A stretch of DNA of 64,000 nucleotides from Apricaphanius iberus (lineage: Eukaryota; Chordata; Actinopteri; Cyprinodontiformes; Aphaniidae): NCBI GenBank assembly GCA_028564705.1, contig JAPXFQ010001662.1, positions 7,686,001 through 7,750,000 on the forward strand. Direction: 5' to 3'. Position numbers and translations under genes: made by a program. Of the stretch, positions 39,201 through 44,733 are shown one piece after another (positions within the stretch are counted from its first letter, which is position 1; the number at the start of each line of letters is the position of its first letter). Below the pieces are notes generated by a model. The model made no database searches. It saw only the letters and a list, made by a program, of their open reading frames with translations, and was not told where the DNA came from.

Positions 39201-39434
39201 ATTCAGCATTTAAAACTTATAAATGTGTCGAATTTATGCCTGCAGATCATCGTCTGGGGCGACTATGGACGGATGGACCATAAATCCTTCATGGGAGCTG
39301 CTCAAATCCTGTTGGATGACTTGGACCTGTCCAACATGGTGATTGGGTGGTTTAAACTGTTTCCTGCCACCTCATTGGTGGACCCGGCGTTGGCCCCGCT
39401 AACCAACAAGGAGACCGAAGGCGCCAAATCGTAG
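1142..39434 (+). CDS. rims2: RIM-family active-zone protein, 3' half of the gene (C2A domain to stop)
   Basis: RIM proteins are presynaptic scaffolds that tether and prime synaptic vesicles and position calcium channels. The family order is zinc finger, PDZ, C2A, linker, C2B; the zinc finger and PDZ lie left of this window. C2A is read from the motifs IKLWYDKVGHQL, GRPRNPYVKIYFLPDRS and EPRWNQTF. C2B is read from GDIQIGM, PYVKVYL, ARKTLDPLYQQ and VWGDYGRMDHK. Between them is a linker rich in Ser, Arg, Pro and Glu, containing SSDSDVSDVSA, typical of RIM1 and RIM2. All proposed exons have AG acceptors and matching phases across introns. RIM1 and RIM2 are close in sequence. The name rims2 rests mainly on the convergent neighbour lrp12, because RIMS2 and LRP12 are close neighbours in mammals. 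Teleosts usually have two rims2 copies and I cannot say which this is. The C-terminus differs from the usual RIM end. Confidence 0.9.
1366..1537 (+). CDS. rims2: rims2 exon: C2A domain, middle
   Basis: The acceptor GCCTCAG and donor GAG|GTAAG bound 172 nt. They encode the basic strand KSKRRTKTVKK, then EPRWNQTFMYSPVHRREF and the end LTVWDQ...EESQFLGE. The polybasic KSKRRTKTVKK stretch is the expected lipid- or protein-binding face of C2 domains. The exon ends in phase 0. Confidence 0.93.
1538..4130 (+). other. rims2 intron with repeat fragments
   Basis: The intron contains a probable old repeat at about 1575-1960 (CG-rich left edge and a short open frame starting MANTDEIISGLIF). It also has a SINE-like fragment at 2826-2960, a 14-base G run near 3271, and nothing else I can name. 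A stretch at about 3330-3940 stays open for short distances but has no conserved product. Confidence 0.5.
2826..2960 (+). repeat. SINE-like interspersed repeat fragment
   Basis: The segment with TGTGTGGAGTTTGCATGTTC followed by a TGTGTTCCCTTG-like stretch is shared, with divergence, with copies at 12254 and 28953. It is typical of a very common teleost interspersed repeat. Only the middle part survives here. Confidence 0.55.
4131..4290 (+). CDS. rims2: rims2 exon: end of C2A and start of linker
   Basis: After TTGGTCAG the exon encodes VLIELESALLDDQPHWYKLQLHD, the last strands of C2A, and then a Pro/Arg-rich stretch. The donor is CAGA|GTGAG and the exon ends in phase 1. The intron before it is about 2.6 kb. 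Confidence 0.92.
4485..4508 (+). CDS. rims2: Candidate 24-nt cassette microexon of rims2
   Basis: A pyrimidine-rich acceptor ending CTTTACCAG and a donor CAG|GTAATA enclose exactly 24 nt. The segment enters and leaves in phase 1, so it fits between the exons ending at 4290 and starting at 12100 without shifting the frame. It would insert eight residues reading approximately NRGPYFNS. TGC triplets lie just upstream of the acceptor, as seen at neuronal microexons controlled by SRRM4. There is no transcript evidence here, so this remains a candidate. Confidence 0.5.
6868..7141. mobile_element. hAT-like MITE with TAGGGATGCAAC-type end
   Basis: The right end reads GTTGCATCCCTA, and the interior has GATACTGGTACTGGATATCG and its approximate inverse (TTGGTACTCGGCATCGTATC). 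The same palindromic family recurs at 34304-34771 and 34880-35172. The TIR is short and I could not confirm a target duplication. Confidence 0.5.
9622..11088. mobile_element. Non-autonomous DNA transposon with inverted ends GGCTACATTCACACTGCAGG
   Basis: The left end GGCTACATTCACACTGCAGG and the right end CCTGCAGTGTGAACGTAGCC are inverted copies (one mismatch over 20 bases). They are bordered by TTA on the left and TTC on the right. The TTA border and GG...CC ends fit the PIF/Harbinger style. The interior encodes nothing recognisable. Confidence 0.65.
12100..12168 (+). CDS. rims2: rims2 exon: linker segment SQRISDSEFSDYD
   Basis: The acceptor is TGTTTGTAG and the donor TCAG|GTAAAA. The 69-nt exon encodes RSQRISDSEFSDYDCEDGIG, which closely follows the conserved RIM1/2 linker segment of the SQRISDSDISDYEVDDGIG type. 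This is one of the best-conserved linker stretches and confirms the gene family. Confidence 0.92.
12254..12475 (+). repeat. tRNA-like SINE copy
   Basis: A B-box-like GGGTTTGAATCCTGG is followed by the CATTGAGTTTACATGTTCTC and CAAAAACATGACTGTTAGG segments of the common teleost repeat. It ends in a GATGGATGGAT-like tail near 12470. It lies in the intron just after the exon ending at 12168. Confidence 0.6.
12791..12923 (+). CDS. rims2: rims2 exon: linker, TLSVPEQ and RSRSPS segment
   Basis: The acceptor CTGTGCAG and donor AAAG|GTAAGA bound 133 nt. They encode DYRQNGRDFHSSTLSVPEQ and then an RRSRSPSQPPPQ stretch, matching the conserved TLTVPEQ...RSRSVSP region of RIMs. An internal CAG|GTGATA at 12847 could be an alternative donor. 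The exon ends in phase 2. Confidence 0.88.
14127..14408 (+). pseudogene. Fragment of a Harbinger-type transposase (uncertain)
   Basis: A 93-codon frame contains QDEEEDLAAGAASFVQWLQE and ALERRRRFWRYKTLF. The acidic stretch followed by RRRRFW is reminiscent of the start of PIF/Harbinger nucleases. It lies inside an element with Harbinger-type ends. No catalytic part is present before the stop, so it is a remnant at best. Confidence 0.4.
14597..15300. repeat. Teleost interspersed repeat (GGCAAGGCAATTTTATTTAT family)
   Basis: It starts with a short GGCAA tandem followed by TTTTATTTATACAGCACACT. It continues through GCATTCATCCGGCAGTTTGC, a CCATGATTTATAGACTAATA-like block, and AGCGTTCTGGATCAGC. 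Fragments of the same family occur at 4985-5050 and 6060-6480. I recognise it as a widespread fish repeat but cannot give its class. It is inserted within the transposon at 13055-15567. Confidence 0.6.
15656..15763 (+). CDS. rims2: rims2 exon: variable linker
   Basis: The acceptor GGTTGCCAG and donor ACAG|GTAACC enclose 108 nt (phase 2 to phase 2). They encode a stretch beginning GNPLFPLYREDAVRLL and ending YSDATQYSSLD. The match to known RIM linkers is weak. The call rests on splice sites, an open frame in the correct phase, and position. Confidence 0.75.
16224..16274 (+). CDS. rims2: rims2 exon: short basic linker segment
   Basis: The acceptor CTGTATTCAG and donor ACAG|GTACCG enclose 51 nt in the right phase (2 to 2). 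They encode RHPRRMSVANSLDSYD, a basic motif with a likely phosphorylatable Ser (RRMS). It is phase-symmetric and could be alternatively spliced, as this region is in other RIM genes. Confidence 0.7.
16370..16435 (+). CDS. rims2: rims2 exon: probable cassette in linker
   Basis: The acceptor TTTTTCTGCATGTAAG and donor ACAG|GTAAAC enclose 66 nt. They are open in the phase left by the preceding exon, encoding HFNGPQPSWTNHVMNGSCED. Phase 2 to 2 makes it skippable without a frameshift. I know no clear relative of this peptide, so the call rests on splice sites and phase. Confidence 0.6.
16436..18642 (+). other. rims2 intron with a long TA microsatellite
   Basis: AT-rich intron. The only clear structure is the TA run at 18036-18095. 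An open frame at 16869-17129 has no recognisable product and no splice context. Confidence 0.55.
18036..18095. repeat. (TA)n microsatellite, about 30 units
   Basis: An uninterrupted alternating T/A run of about 60 bases, flanked by other A/T-rich sequence. It is intronic, and the length is likely to vary between individuals. Confidence 0.95.
18643..18702 (+). CDS. rims2: rims2 exon: acidic linker segment
   Basis: The acceptor TTCTGTTCTTCAG and donor TGAG|GTAAAA enclose 60 nt. They encode QDFIPDFPYEPDVYDEELL in phase 2 to 2. The position is comparable to the SQYLSEQDSELL segment of other RIM2 proteins, though the sequence differs. Confidence 0.8.
19080..19247 (+). CDS. rims2: rims2 exon: Arg/Ser-rich linker ending SAPPSPALIR
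   Basis: After GACACACAG the exon encodes an Arg/Ser/Asp-rich stretch and ends GRSAPPSPALI. This corresponds to the GGSAPPSPLLTR motif conserved in RIM1/2. The donor is TCAG|GTGACC. Local GC content is much higher than in the flanking introns, as expected for a coding island. The first residues, YSRGTDRRDYYSRSRSADQ, look SR-like but belong to the RIM linker. Confidence 0.88.
19248..21294 (+). other. rims2 intron, nothing recognised
   Basis: About 2 kb of AT-rich intron. I see no conserved exon, no clear repeat ends and no RNA gene. Confidence 0.55.
21295..21404 (+). CDS. rims2: rims2 exon: Pro-rich RRGRLLPVVPPK segment
   Basis: The acceptor TTTTTTACAACAG and donor CGAA|GTACGT enclose 110 nt. 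The end, PRRGRLLPVVPPKG, aligns with the RRGRQLPQVPVRSG motif of RIM1/2. In other RIMs this PxxP-type stretch is the binding site for SH3 domains of RIM-binding proteins. The exon ends in phase 1. Confidence 0.9.
21405..24098 (+). other. rims2 intron with a tRNA-like repeat
   Basis: AT-rich intron sequence. The only structure I can name is a tRNA-like SINE head on the minus strand near 23365-23442. Confidence 0.55.
23365..23442 (-). repeat. tRNA-derived SINE head or tRNA-like remnant
   Basis: On the minus strand, an A-box-like TAGCATGGTGTCGTGG (about 23418-23435) is followed about 30 bases later by the B box AGTTCGATTCC (23377-23387). This is the order and approximate spacing of internal RNA polymerase III promoters. 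No full cloverleaf is evident, so a SINE head or decayed tRNA copy is more likely than a working tRNA gene. Confidence 0.45.
24099..24128 (+). CDS. rims2: rims2 exon: 30-nt microexon
   Basis: The acceptor TCTTTCTTTCAG and donor ACAG|GTACTG enclose 30 nt, phase 1 to 1. They encode about ten residues (GDPIDCVQT plus shared codons). It is phase-neutral and could be a cassette. Support comes from splice sites and phase only. Confidence 0.6.
24129..24673 (+). other. rims2 intron with a GT microsatellite
   Basis: A 545-bp intron between the 30-nt exon and the proline-rich exon. It contains the GT run at 24256-24284 and otherwise unremarkable sequence. Confidence 0.6.
24256..24284. repeat. (GT)n microsatellite
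   Basis: About fourteen GT dinucleotides without interruption. They lie about 130 bases after the 30-nt exon, in the intron before the proline-rich exon. Confidence 0.95.
24674..25168 (+). CDS. rims2: rims2 exon: long proline/alanine-rich linker (about 164 codons)
   Basis: The acceptor CTGTTCATCAG and donor CCAG|GTGTGT enclose 495 nt. They are open in the phase set by the 21404 or 24128 exon ends and leave in the phase needed by the 23-nt exon at 28210. The product starts VLATPTTGAPSAATAPPTS and becomes a run of Pro, Ala, Thr and Val with repeated PAP, PTP and PPP triplets. If the donor is not used, the frame closes at 25203 after ten more residues, a possible short isoform. I know of no such long Pro/Ala block in mammalian RIM1/2. 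It would be disordered and rich in SH3- and profilin-type sites. Confidence 0.72.
25169..28209 (+). other. rims2 intron, TTAGC-rich and repeat-bearing
   Basis: From about 25380 to 26000 the sequence is a degenerate mixture of AAATATTTAGC- and GCTAACT-like words. From about 26015 to 26400 it matches a repeat also seen at 62790-63000 (shared GTAATGAGGTTTAATCTGCCC-type segment). The candidate GC-donor exon lies at 27066-27107. A 13-base T run at 27418 precedes unremarkable sequence. Confidence 0.5.
27066..27107 (+). CDS. rims2: Candidate 42-nt cassette exon with a GC donor
   Basis: The acceptor GCATGGATCAG is followed by 42 nt and then AAAAG|GCAAGT, a strong match to the GC-AG donor class. Phase is 1 to 1, so inclusion is neutral. 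It would encode approximately DPERRSATPGGTRK. The evidence is splice-site-like sequence and phase only. Confidence 0.35.
28210..28232 (+). CDS. rims2: rims2 exon: 23-nt microexon
   Basis: The acceptor TATTTCTCTTCAG and donor CCAAG|GTAAAA enclose only 23 nt, coding for VMKDPTK plus part of a Gly codon. It converts phase 1 to phase 0. The next exon (28330) needs phase 0, so unlike the cassette candidates this one must be included for the frame to continue. Confidence 0.72.
28330..28427 (+). CDS. rims2: rims2 exon: conserved SSDSDVSDVSA linker
   Basis: The acceptor TTCTGTCTCCAG and donor TCAG|GTGAGA enclose 98 nt. They encode MRDSLSFKSSDSDVSDVSAM and then SNASETRTALKI. SSDSDVSDVSA is a hallmark of RIM1/2 and places this exon in the C-terminal half of the linker. 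Confidence 0.93.
28953..29215 (+). repeat. SINE-like interspersed repeat copy
   Basis: It begins GGCAGCATGGCGGTGCAGTT, with an A-box-like GTTGGTAGCACT. It continues through AAGAAGGTCCTGGGCT and CTGTAGTTTGCATGTCTTCC to a TGTCCTGTGCGTC-like tail. It is the longest of three copies of this family in the window (others at 2826 and 12254). Confidence 0.6.
29683..30250. mobile_element. hAT-like non-autonomous element, uninterrupted copy
   Basis: The left end AGGGGTGCCCAAAGTGGGGC and interior blocks (GGCCAAAGTTGGCCC, a GACCACAAATAGTCATATTT-type block) match the element at 43339-52660. That second element carries the LTR retrotransposon. This copy runs through the same site without an insertion, so it serves as an empty-site relative. 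The right end near TTTTGGCCCTCTGC is eroded. Confidence 0.6.
30496..31078. mobile_element. Harbinger-like MITE with TTA target duplication
   Basis: The left end GGCCACGTCCACACTAAGCC and the right end GGCTTATTGTGGACGTAGCC are inverted copies (two mismatches in 20). Both sides carry TTA (30493-30495 and 31079-31081). At 583 bp with no transposase, it is a typical MITE. Its interior includes a frame at 30692-30901 with no known product. Confidence 0.75.
32499..32651 (+). CDS. rims2: rims2 exon: glutamate/glycine-rich acidic segment
   Basis: The acceptor GGCGGAGACAG has only a modest pyrimidine tract; the donor is CAAA|GTAAGA. The 153 nt stay open in the required phase (2 to 2) and encode an acidic stretch with about fifteen Glu plus many Gly and Ser, such as GGGSEGVEEGEGTAEGE. 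It is skippable. I do not recognise an equivalent in mammalian RIM2, so it may be lineage-specific. Confidence 0.65.
32890..33074 (+). CDS. rims2: rims2 exon: KSSSVGGEI...KKRRSS segment
   Basis: The acceptor TTTATCTGCAG and donor GAGG|GTCAGT enclose 185 nt. TKSSSVGGEICSLGRND corresponds to MKSTSVSGEMYTLEHND of RIM1/2, and DKKRRSS to GKKRRSSL. A run of six Asp follows Asn in this copy. The end KKSQSASQLN matches the RSRSTSQLS region. Confidence 0.92.
33559..33694 (+). CDS. rims2: rims2 exon: QRSVETGLAIE segment
   Basis: The acceptor TTGTTCTTTACAG and donor GAGC|GTACGC enclose 136 nt. They encode a Lys-rich start, then VQRSVETGLAIEF and FTRQPSRDPDADD. These follow the conserved IQRSTETGMAAEM and VRQPSRES motifs before the RIM C2B domain. 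Confidence 0.92.
33970..34082 (+). CDS. rims2: rims2 exon: LIFPGVKLASD...GRQTLATP
   Basis: The acceptor TGTCATCAG and donor ATGG|GTATTA enclose 113 nt encoding LIFPGVKLASDKQFTGFL and GLGPGQLAGRQTLATPPM. This is a near-exact match to the segment directly before C2B in RIM proteins. Confidence 0.95.
34083..35518 (+). other. rims2 intron with palindromic MITE copies
   Basis: Most of the first 1.1 kb is occupied by two palindromic, TATCGG-rich elements (34304-34771 and 34880-35172). The rest is AT-rich and unremarkable. Confidence 0.6.
34304..35172. mobile_element. Pair of hAT-like MITEs with GGTATCGG-type repeats
   Basis: The first copy starts TAGGGATGCACCGC and ends TTGTTGCATCCTTA. The second (34880-35172) ends GGTTCATCTCTA, the inverse of the first start. 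Both contain many inverted GATACCG/CGGTATC words and CACATTTTAAGTATC-type blocks. The same family is at 6868-7141. Confidence 0.55.
35519..35620 (+). CDS. rims2: rims2 exon: C2B domain, first part
   Basis: The acceptor CTGTTGATCAG and donor CCAG|GTGACA enclose 102 nt encoding GDIQIGMVYRKERLDVEVIR and ARGLVGKQGNKNTP. C2B of RIM binds lipids and synaptic partners such as liprin-alpha. The VYRKERLD stretch differs from the usual EDKKGQLE of other RIMs. Confidence 0.94.
35621..36616 (+). other. rims2 intron, nothing recognised
   Basis: About 1 kb of AT-rich intron within the C2B coding part. No repeat ends or exon-like segments are seen. Confidence 0.55.
36617..36756 (+). CDS. rims2: rims2 exon: C2B domain, middle
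   Basis: The acceptor GCTTGTGTTGCAG and donor CTACAG|GTACGT enclose 140 nt. They encode APYVKVYLMDNGKCVLKRR and TRLARKTLDPLYQQQLQF, the core strands of C2B. Confidence 0.95.
36879..38987. mobile_element. DNA element with about 45-bp inverted ends, interrupted by another
   Basis: The left end starts TTAAAGGG and reads TTGCAACCTGGACCTTATTT within its first 40 bases. The right end carries the inverse AAATAAGGTCCAGGTTGCAA and finishes CCCCTTTAA. ATCCATATAATGGGAGT inside the left arm is answered by ACTCCCATTATATGGAT in the right arm, so the inverted homology extends well inward. Coding capacity is absent. Confidence 0.6.
37350..38769. mobile_element. hAT-like element nested inside the 36879-38987 repeat
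   Basis: It starts TAGGGCTTTTTTTGATAGA and ends GAATCATTTCAGCCCTA, a short inverted pair. ATTAATCGATT-like words occur near both ends. No clear 8-bp duplication was found, so the boundaries are approximate. Confidence 0.45.
39246..39434 (+). CDS. rims2: rims2 last coding exon: end of C2B and stop
   Basis: After TTATGCCTGCAG the exon encodes IIVWGDYGRMDHKSFMG, QILLDDLDLSNMVIGWFKLF and SLVDPALAPLTNKETEGAKS, then TAG. The C2B end matches RIM1/2 closely up to LAPLT. The usual tail of the RRASQSSLESS type and its CIRS-like end are absent, replaced by a short NKETEGAKS. Confidence 0.94.
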   Translation: MIVWGDYGRMDHKSFMGAAQILLDDLDLSNMVIGWFKLFPATSLVDPALAPLTNKETEGAKS

Positions 39435-40150
39435 CATCAGGAGACGGGACCGGCTGCGTCGTCGCATTAATCGGCCCACAGGCGAGCGGGAGAGGACAAA
39501 CGGTCGCTGGGTGCAGTGATCCTCCTGTGCTCCTGCATGCTGCATGATGATGTCATGTTGATGACGTACCAGTGCCATGAAGATGTCATCGAGGCGGAGG
39601 GAGGCTCCACCCCCTCGACGAGGACGAGGAGGAGAGGGCGGGAGCGGTTCGGCAAAAAGATGCTTTGAATAGAGAGGCCAAAAGACTTCTAGCTGCCAGC
39701 CAATCACAGCGGCTTCCTCTGTGTCATGTGACAGGAAGCGACGTTAGGGAGACTCGGTCTGTCACCTCGGTTTCCATGGAGATGCAGGAACACGGAGGTC
39801 TGCTGCTGTGTGTTTTTGCATGAAACGACAAAACGGATTAGAAGAAGGGAGAGAGAAAAAAAACATGACAAAACGGGAATGTCGCCTGAAAACTGGAAAA
39901 TAGTTGCTCTGATCCCTCATTTATGATTTTGTAAGATATCCCTGACACACATCAGTTTCCGTCACAAACAACTCATTTTTCTGAGATTTACATAATGTGA
40001 CTTTAGATCCGTGAAGGTTCTCTAAAACATTGTCAGTCCTGTAAGGTTTAACGTTCTGCTGCTATGCCTGCTACAGCCTTGTTTAAAAAAAAAAACTAAC
40101 AAAAAAAACTGGGATGCTGTATAAAATGTAAATAAATACAGAATGTAATG
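39435..40150 (+). other. rims2: Probable rims2 3' untranslated region
   Basis: GC-rich sequence follows the stop codon and then becomes AT-rich. An AATAAA at 40131-40136, close to the end of unique-looking sequence, is the first good polyadenylation signal on this strand. The end point is inferred, not seen. Confidence 0.5.
40131..40136 (+). terminator. Candidate polyadenylation signal for rims2
   Basis: A canonical AATAAA hexamer about 700 bases after the rims2 stop codon, in an A/T-rich context. Other hexamers further right are possible; this is simply the nearest convincing one. Confidence 0.4.
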
Positions 40151-43072
40151 ATTTACAAATCATTGAAACCATATTTTTGTTTGATATGTCTTTTGTTCAG
40201 ACGAGAAGTGACCTTTTTGACATACAAGTGCTATACTTACTATATTCCTCCCAATAACAAAATGGGAATAATTTCTTTACATTGGTTTTTAATGCTGTGT
40301 TGAAAAAAACAGAAAAAATTTATTCTGAATCGATTCTTACAAAAAATTCCTTAAAATTGAATCGATTCGAAAATTCGAAAATTGATTTAGGTGTTTAACA
40401 TTGCTTGCCCTTTTTACAGCTGAAATAGGAAGGAAAGTCCAGATGGGCGTTTTAAGAGTTACATCTGAAAGGGTTAATGCAGTTTCTCCTTGTGAACTCA
40501 TCCAGTATTAAGTAATCGAGTTACAGGCATGTAATCATGGTAACAGCTCAAAATAATATTTTTTTAATACTACTGACAAGGGGTTTCACAATTTCGATTT
40601 TTAATCGAAATCGATTGAAATCAGTCACAACCTTGTGTATCCAAATCTAAAAGACGATCGCGATCACCACCTACCATGTTTACATAGCTTACTGTGCGTC
40701 CCACTCAAACTCGTAGCAACAGTTAGCACAAAACTGTCTGTTTAATCCGATTTCCTCATCACAAGGAACCACAGATTGCATTTTCCCTAACAATTAACTC
40801 TCACCAGTTCTCATACAACTCACAGCGACACCTGGTAACATTATTAACCACTATATCACAATAAGAGCATCCCCGTGAACACAACACATCTCTACAGAGC
40901 ACATTAACTGACGCTAGCAAGTAGCTATCAACTAAGCTACAGTTAAACCATGGCTAGAAAGAATGAAGCAGCGAGAACGTAGCTGGAGCTGCACCTTCTA
41001 CTCTCAAATCATCAGTGAGGAAATTTTGAGTTCCCCGTGGATTAAGTCGACATTCTTGTTGTAAACAAGAGGACAACTGTTTGCTGCACATTAGCTGGTT
41101 TCTCTGAGGCAGCAGGAGCTGAAAGTTGTTGCGCTGCAGTAACTAAAAAGAATCACTAGATGGCAGCCATCCTCTGTTACTAATCATTTCTTATTTATTT
41201 AAACAAGATTTTAACACTTATAAGTTTGATGATTTTCTGTAAATACAATAGTATTGTAAATAAATCATTTCAATTTGACCATTAACGCCTATTATGACAC
41301 ATTACAAAAGAATAATGGAAACGGCATCAGTTATATGTTTTTTGAAAAAAGATTTACTGTACAAAATTTTATTGAATAAAATAAAATCATCCTAGACTAG
41401 ACTAGTCTAAAAATGGCATAGGGCTCTGTACAAGACGGAAAAAAAGAAATCGAACCGAATCGAGGATTTGGAGAATCGTGACACCGATACTACTGACCCA
41501 TATCTATATCGAATTGGAACAGATTGGATCGTGATAATCAATTCTTAACATTTGAATTGATACCCAGCTCTAATTTGTTTTCTAGAAATTTTATTTAAAA
41601 TACTGCATATATTACATGCATGCAAGTCCCATTTTGAATATATTCCTGAAATTTAAATCGATACCCAGTCCCACGTGTAAAATATCCAAAGCTTGGTGCT
41701 TAGAAGCGAAAAATTCCTCAGGTCTTCTTGTTCTCTGCAGGCTTTTGGCTTTCTACAGTTCTTCTCCAAAGATCCTCTCAAGCCACGTCAGCTTGGATGG
41801 AAAGACGTTTTTTAGGTCTTCCCAGAGATGTTTGACTGAATTTAAGTCCTGGCTTCACCTACGGCATTCATAACATTCACAGACCTGCAGTGGGCTTCAG
41901 GGGTCCCCTACTTACCCTGAGGTCCAGATCACTCTGAAGCAGAGTTTCCTAAAGAATCTCTAGATTTTCAGCCGTCAGCTTACCCATTATGCAGACTGAT
42001 CGCCCAGTTACCACTAAAGAAAAACATCCCCACACCATGCTGCTGCTGCCACCACCCAACTGCTCAGTAGAGATAAGTCGGGTGATGGGCAGTGGTGTGA
42101 TGTCTCTGTAATTTATCCGTTGGGTTAAAAACCTACTACATGCTTAAAGTACTCAGCTTGGTCGGGAAGCCAGATGTGGTTTTAGGTCTATAGTCAAATA
42201 CGACACATTCTAGAAAAGTGTCTCTATCACATGTTAATTTCATTACATATCTGTGTCAATGTTTTTTGTTTTTTTTTTAATGGCAAAATTTTCAATTCAG
42301 CCTTTTCATTTTGTTTTTAAATGTGGTATTTTGGACAGAATTTCAACGGATACGTGAATGTAATCTAGTTTGGAGGATGTAAAATAATTTATCGCACTGT
42401 AATTAAAGCCAAGAGGTGTCTACACTCTTCACACAGTTAATCAAACAAACATTAAATAGATCTTTGATACAAAGCAGAGCATTCCTAAAAAAAACTTTTT
42501 CTTCATATTTCAGATGCTTAAAAAAAATAAAGAATTGCTTAAAGAATCCGGTTTAGCAGCCATGAAGCAGATTTGGACACCATGATCCTCACAGAACTGG
42601 GTTTAAAATAAAAATCTTTTTACAGTCCCATTTTTAAGTCTGCCAAGTTACTGCTACAAAATTTTTTTTATTTTAATCGACGTTTTTATTCAATTATTAT
42701 ATATAAATACTCATTTTATATTTGCTTTCAAAACAGCCTTGAAAATTTCAGGTTTTTTTGAGGGGAGTTGGATTAAAAATGAGAATTTTTGGACTCGAGA
42801 TCATGATCCTGTTTCCGCCGCTCTGAAGGATCTCTGATCGTTTAATCAAGAACGATTGTATTCAGAGATGTTATCTGAGCTCTCTCCAGGTCGGTAGGGC
42901 ATTATGTGACGCTGGAGGTCAAGTGTGTCACAGAGTATATGCCTCATGTTGCCTCATCTTTTAACAGGGTGATCATAATTTTAAGGAACATTTTTTCTGT
43001 GTGTCATTTATAGAAGTTGCAAAAAGGACCAAAGGAAATGTGTCTCTGACCATCTGAGTTTCGTGGTAGCTT
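40151..43072. other. Intergenic region between rims2 and the retrotransposon nest
   Basis: It holds a repeat at about 40560-41500 that is also found inside lrp12 (59115-59706), and otherwise AT-rich sequence. Segments near 41690-42080 (frames such as LSSHVSLDGKTFFRSSQRC) resemble decayed Tc1-like transposon remnants but are too degraded to call. Confidence 0.45.
40560..41500. repeat. Dispersed repeat, copy 1 (hAT-like ends)
   Basis: The stretch around ATCGCGATCACCACCTACCA, GTGCGTCCCACTC and GTAGCAACAGTTAGCA is closely related to 59115-59706. Both have AATCGATT-rich edges and a block near ACAAGAGGAC. The two copies are in the same orientation, about 18.5 kb apart. Confidence 0.6.
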
Positions 43073-43626
43073 CAGGTGTCAAACTCATTTCCATTTTGGG
43101 CCACATCAAGCTGATGAATATCCTTAAAGGGCCAGTTGTGGCAGAAAGTATTGAAAAAATCATATCAAACTGTTAAAATCAGCCTCCCCATTCCAAAAGT
43201 ACGTCTTAAAATGTAATAATACTTAACATCTATACATTATGATGTGATTTAGGACTGTTCAAATAAATACTGATTTCATTTGACTGATAAAACTGCATTG
43301 GGGTGCACAAAAATAGAACTTAATTTTTCTATCTATAGCAGAGGTGCCCAAAGTAGGGCCTGTGGGGCAAAGTTGGCCCCCCAAGTCATTCAGTTTGGCC
43401 CACCAAGGGTTGCCCTGGGTCTGACTTAAAATGTCACATTGTTCAATCAGCTAAATTTTCGATGTGATTATTCTTTCACCACTGATACTGTTTGTCTTTA
43501 TGGGCCCAATGAGTATTTATTGGGCTGCATATAGTCCTCACACCATAGTGATTACATTATAATTGAAATATCACAGATTAGTTTTTAAATTAATAAGAAA
43601 GGGCATGTAGAGTAGATTAATGCACA

Positions 43627-44695
43627 TGTAACCCTCCCTTGCCTCTGTCACTCGAATAAAACCATGGTTATTGGGTAGAGTAAGGGAGTGACTTCTAATC
43701 CAGGTTCTATGAGGAGATTTGGCGACTGTTTACCTGCCTTAATGTTGGAGTAACCTGTAATAACCACCCCAAATAATACACACGACAACAGCTAAAGGTG
43801 TTTAAAGAGGGAAATTGTATTCTGACACCATAAATTTAACCAAAAAAGTGGCAATAACTTATATCCCAGTTTATCTTGGGATTACCAATTATTTACCAAT
43901 ACTTCAGGCACAAGTTCAGTTAACAAACAACTTCTGAGAGCTCAGGAAAATAATAAAGTATCTGAACCCAATTAAAATATGTCCCGAGTTAAAACAAAAG
44001 AAACAAAAATAAATCAATGAATAAAAAAATAAAAAAACTGAGTGCACTCAGACTGTCCTACCACCCTCTCTCAAACAATGTCCAAGGAGGTTGTTGCTGC
44101 AGGGATAGATGGTGGTGATGTTGATGGGTAATGAAGTGGGGGGCGACCAGGGAAGGTAAAGATGTCGATGGACCAGGGCAGGAGAAGGTGAGTGGACCAG
44201 ACTGAGCTCCAGCAAAGGCTCCACACAAAAAACCAGCCAGGATATCGGTTTCCAAAAGATTCAGAAGTTCAACGTAGTTCTACTTCGGGTTACGGGTCCT
44301 AATCGGTCTTTCGTACAATAATTTATCTTGGGTAGCTCCTTCTCTGGTATTTATCTATCATTTATCTGGCTCCAGTCGATTTCTGTCAACTTCAACAGCG
44401 TTAAGACGGGTTACGCAGGAAGGAAGGACAAAAGATTGTGCGAAATTAAGATGACCACTCCTAGCTAAATTTCAAACACGACATTTGCTGCTCACCTTGT
44501 TTAAAGGAACAGTATCTTTAAAGGTCAAGGCCGAGTTTTTTTATATAAAGAGTGATACCTTTCTACTGTCATCTTGTGGAAATATTAAGCACTGACTTAG
44601 AGCTTTATAGATTACGATACACAACAAATTAAAGATAGCTTGACTTTGTGTGCCAAATAAATAACTCAGGGGGGAATCAAACTACCTGGGTTACA
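43627..44695 (-). repeat. 3' LTR of the retrotransposon
   Basis: A 1,069-bp LTR, TG...CA-bounded. Compared with the other LTR, I count two base substitutions (in the GGGGGGCGACCAGG block and the ATCTTTAAAGG block) and two 1-base indels in A runs. A TATATAA box reads on the minus strand near 44541-44550. Confidence 0.95.
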
Positions 44696-44708
44696 TCCTC
44701 CCCCTCTT
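44696..44708 (-). promoter_or_regulatory. Polypurine tract
   Basis: The minus strand reads AAGAGGGGGAGGA immediately before the 3' LTR. An uninterrupted purine run at this exact place is the expected primer for plus-strand DNA synthesis. Confidence 0.9.
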
Positions 44709-44733
44709 AAATGCATGAGTCTCTTCATGCCAG

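Larger units (their letters stand above)
36757..39245 (+). other. rims2 last intron, mostly a nested repeat
   Basis: Almost the whole intron (36879-38987) is one element with long inverted ends, containing a second inverted-end element (37350-38769). The remaining sequence flanks the splice sites. Confidence 0.6.

Noticed and set aside
41616..41873. 85-codon frame downstream of rims2
   Set aside because: Reads like a degraded transposon-derived segment, with no ends or target duplication to define it, so it is not called as a gene.
44058..44255. 65-codon frame present in both LTRs (also 51546-51743)
   Set aside because: It is conserved between the two copies only because LTRs are duplicates made at insertion. 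It has no recognisable domain and overlaps no known LTR gene.
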